From contig NZ_WJFC01000285.1 of assembly GCF_009725235.1 (NCBI RefSeq), positions 1 through 13,576 on the forward strand: a stretch of 13,576 nt of DNA, in the 5' to 3' direction. This stretch comes from Scytonema sp. UIC 10036. Its GTDB lineage: Bacteria; Cyanobacteriota; Cyanobacteriia; Cyanobacteriales; Nostocaceae. The position numbers and the translations under genes were made by a program. The notes under the pieces are model-generated. The model was not told where the DNA came from, ran no database searches, and was given only the letters and a program-made list of their open reading frames with translations. Within the stretch, counting starts at the first letter, position 1. Each line of letters begins with the position of its first letter. Shown here one piece after another: positions 13,401 through 13,576 of this stretch.

Positions 13401-13492
13401 TTGTAGAACAAGGAACCCACGAAGAACTTATGGCGCAAAAATGTCGTTACTACTGCCTTTATCAACAACAAGAGTTAGTGGTTAGTGGTTAG
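10439..13492 (+). CDS. HlyB-like ABC exporter with cNMP-binding-like and dead C39-like domains
   Basis: This 1017-residue inner-membrane protein resembles ATP-driven exporters of type I secretion. In order: a cyclic-nucleotide-binding-like domain (about 10-135); a linker; a C39 peptidase-like domain (about 285-420); a transmembrane domain (about 430-720); and an ABC ATPase (about 735-1010) with Walker A GQSGSGKST (793-801), signature LSGGQ (897-901), Walker B ending Asp921-Glu922 and H-loop His969. The C39-like domain lacks its catalytic residues: Ala298 replaces the Cys of the usual DCG motif, Ser373 the His and Val389 the Asp. It should bind rather than cleave substrate, as in HlyB. An insert (RGSGSSPSAQRFQQEKEA) lies between Walker B and the H-loop. 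The parvulin gene lies just upstream; an HlyD-like adaptor is expected but not seen. The last codons and the TAG lie in a heptamer array. Confidence 0.93.
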   Translation: MTYTQQASLQNFFAELSPFKQLPAQELTKLLPKLQLLRYRMGQAILVPEHISAYISIIYEGQARLLAQAPNTDVPVTLQRFQPGAILGWLSLLRGIPCETVLASTETVCINLPATDFLTLIKNFPAFAQNFYTQCSAVELFELLGAELLQRADSEAVLKSYDVSDIAELTFKILPDAVALTLTNLKYFKTELDSRLLWFVSSKGVTKFSVGSRLPLNIDLGDLEVQSSIAVRLIGLPLKDGQATIKDETVDPSASTLQPLEEISDAPESPPKLEVATVFGKSRSPSYPYIQGRGPRDATLACFQMLSQYWSIPGRRDTIAKVLDNQIQRTQTLSLQLCGAIAELIGLNAQLINISAVAIPKLKTPAMIRWQDSFAILYEIGEQKLVLAVPEVGIIQQKLPNFIENWGEQGQVLLLNQTKYTPKQKFSLRWFIPSLVQYRKVLFEVLIASFFVQIFTLANPLIIQLIIDKVIIQNSFNTLNVLGLLLLILAVFEGLLTSLRTYLFVDTTSRIDLTLGSEIIDHLLRLPLRYFERRPVGELATRAQELENIRSFLTGTALTVVLDAVFSVIYIVVMAIYSWSLTLVALATVPLFAFLTMVVSPIVRRQLRSKAERNAQAQSYLVEVLSGIQTVKAQNIELRSRWQWQEHYTNYVDAGFKTVVTSTGANVTSNFLNQVSALLVIWVGAALVLEGKLTLGQLIAFRIIAGYVTSPLLRLTQLWQNFQETALSLERLGDILDSPAEVTELDRQNIPMPSISGEVKFENVCFRFNPHTPLQLKNINLHFQPGKFIGIVGQSGSGKSTLTKLLPRLYEPESGRILIDGYDIAKVELYSLRRQIGMVLQDSLLFDGTVQENIALTQPDATPEEIIEAAKIAAAHDFIMSLPNGYNTRVGEKGSALSGGQRQRIAIARVVLQNPRLLILDEATSALDYQSERQVCLNLAEAFRGSGSSPSAQRFQQEKEARTVFFITHRLSTVKNADVILLLDQGAVVEQGTHEELMAQKCRYYCLYQQQELVVSG

Positions 13493-13576
13493 TGGTTAGT
13501 GGTTAGTGGTTAGTGGTTAGTGGTTAGTGGTTAGTGGTTAGTGGTTATTGGTTAGTGGTTAGTGGTTAGTGGTTAG
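13474..13576. repeat. Heptamer tandem array GTTAGTG (at least 14.7 units)
   Basis: Uniform GTTAGTG units run to the window edge, with one G-to-T change at 13548 (TTATTGG). The last codons and stop (13490-13492) of the ABC exporter are read from the array. Its true length lies beyond the window. Confidence 0.95.

Noticed and set aside
13474..13576. Regular repeat array as a possible CRISPR
   Set aside because: The units are 7 bp and contiguous with no spacers, and no cas genes are present.

Overview
The window looks like chromosome of a filamentous, probably heterocyst-forming cyanobacterium (Nostocales type). The evidence is at least seven copies of the octamer HIP1 (GCGATCGC, for example at 1017, 1178, 2618, 4301, 6213, 11284 and 11456), dense short tandem heptamer repeats, cyanobacterial families (DUF3370, PetG, CytM-like cytochrome, PEP-CTERM) and AT-rich spacers filled with palindromic repeats. 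Species cannot be named from the sequence alone.

Layout. 1-130: heptamer arrays running into the 3' end of a minus-strand DUF3370 gene (117-1487). A minus-strand peptidase C15-like gene (1528-2040) lies just upstream of it and may share a transcript. Divergent from that pair are hisH (2099-2734) and rsmD (2813-3364), which meet a minus-strand petG (3426-3537) over a long GC-rich hairpin. As read here, petG lacks two bases near its start. Next comes a membrane-anchored cytochrome c, probably CytM (3742-4131). 4132-7380 is an accessory block: a possible small Cys-containing protein (4160-4342, minus), a repeat cluster, and a large NACHT NTPase (4545-7067, minus) of the type found in bacterial conflict and antiphage systems. 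Divergent from NACHT is a 170-aa protein (7381-7893) made of two tandem copies of a histidine-kinase dimerisation-like domain that has lost both phospho-acceptor histidines. 7894-9612 holds a PEP-CTERM surface protein (8432-9004) between two repeat-rich spacers. 9613-13492 is a secretion pair: a cytoplasmic parvulin-type isomerase and a 1017-aa ABC exporter with a cyclic-nucleotide-binding-like domain and a catalytically dead C39-like domain. The window closes inside another heptamer array (13474-13576).

How the parts relate. hisH, rsmD, petG and cytM are housekeeping genes (histidine synthesis, 16S rRNA methylation, electron transport). The isomerase and ABC exporter look like a type I secretion unit whose HlyD-like partner is not in the window. 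The NACHT block is the most unusual part. Two similar outward-facing promoters flank it; each has a 10-bp-phased TTACCG direct repeat at the -35 position, one in front of the small Cys protein and one in front of the kinase-like protein. They resemble the HLR1 sites bound by the response regulator RpaB.

A second theme is that several genes end inside short tandem repeats, so that repeat DNA supplies their last codons and stop: the DUF3370 gene, rsmD, the NACHT gene, the ABC exporter and, less clearly, the isomerase.
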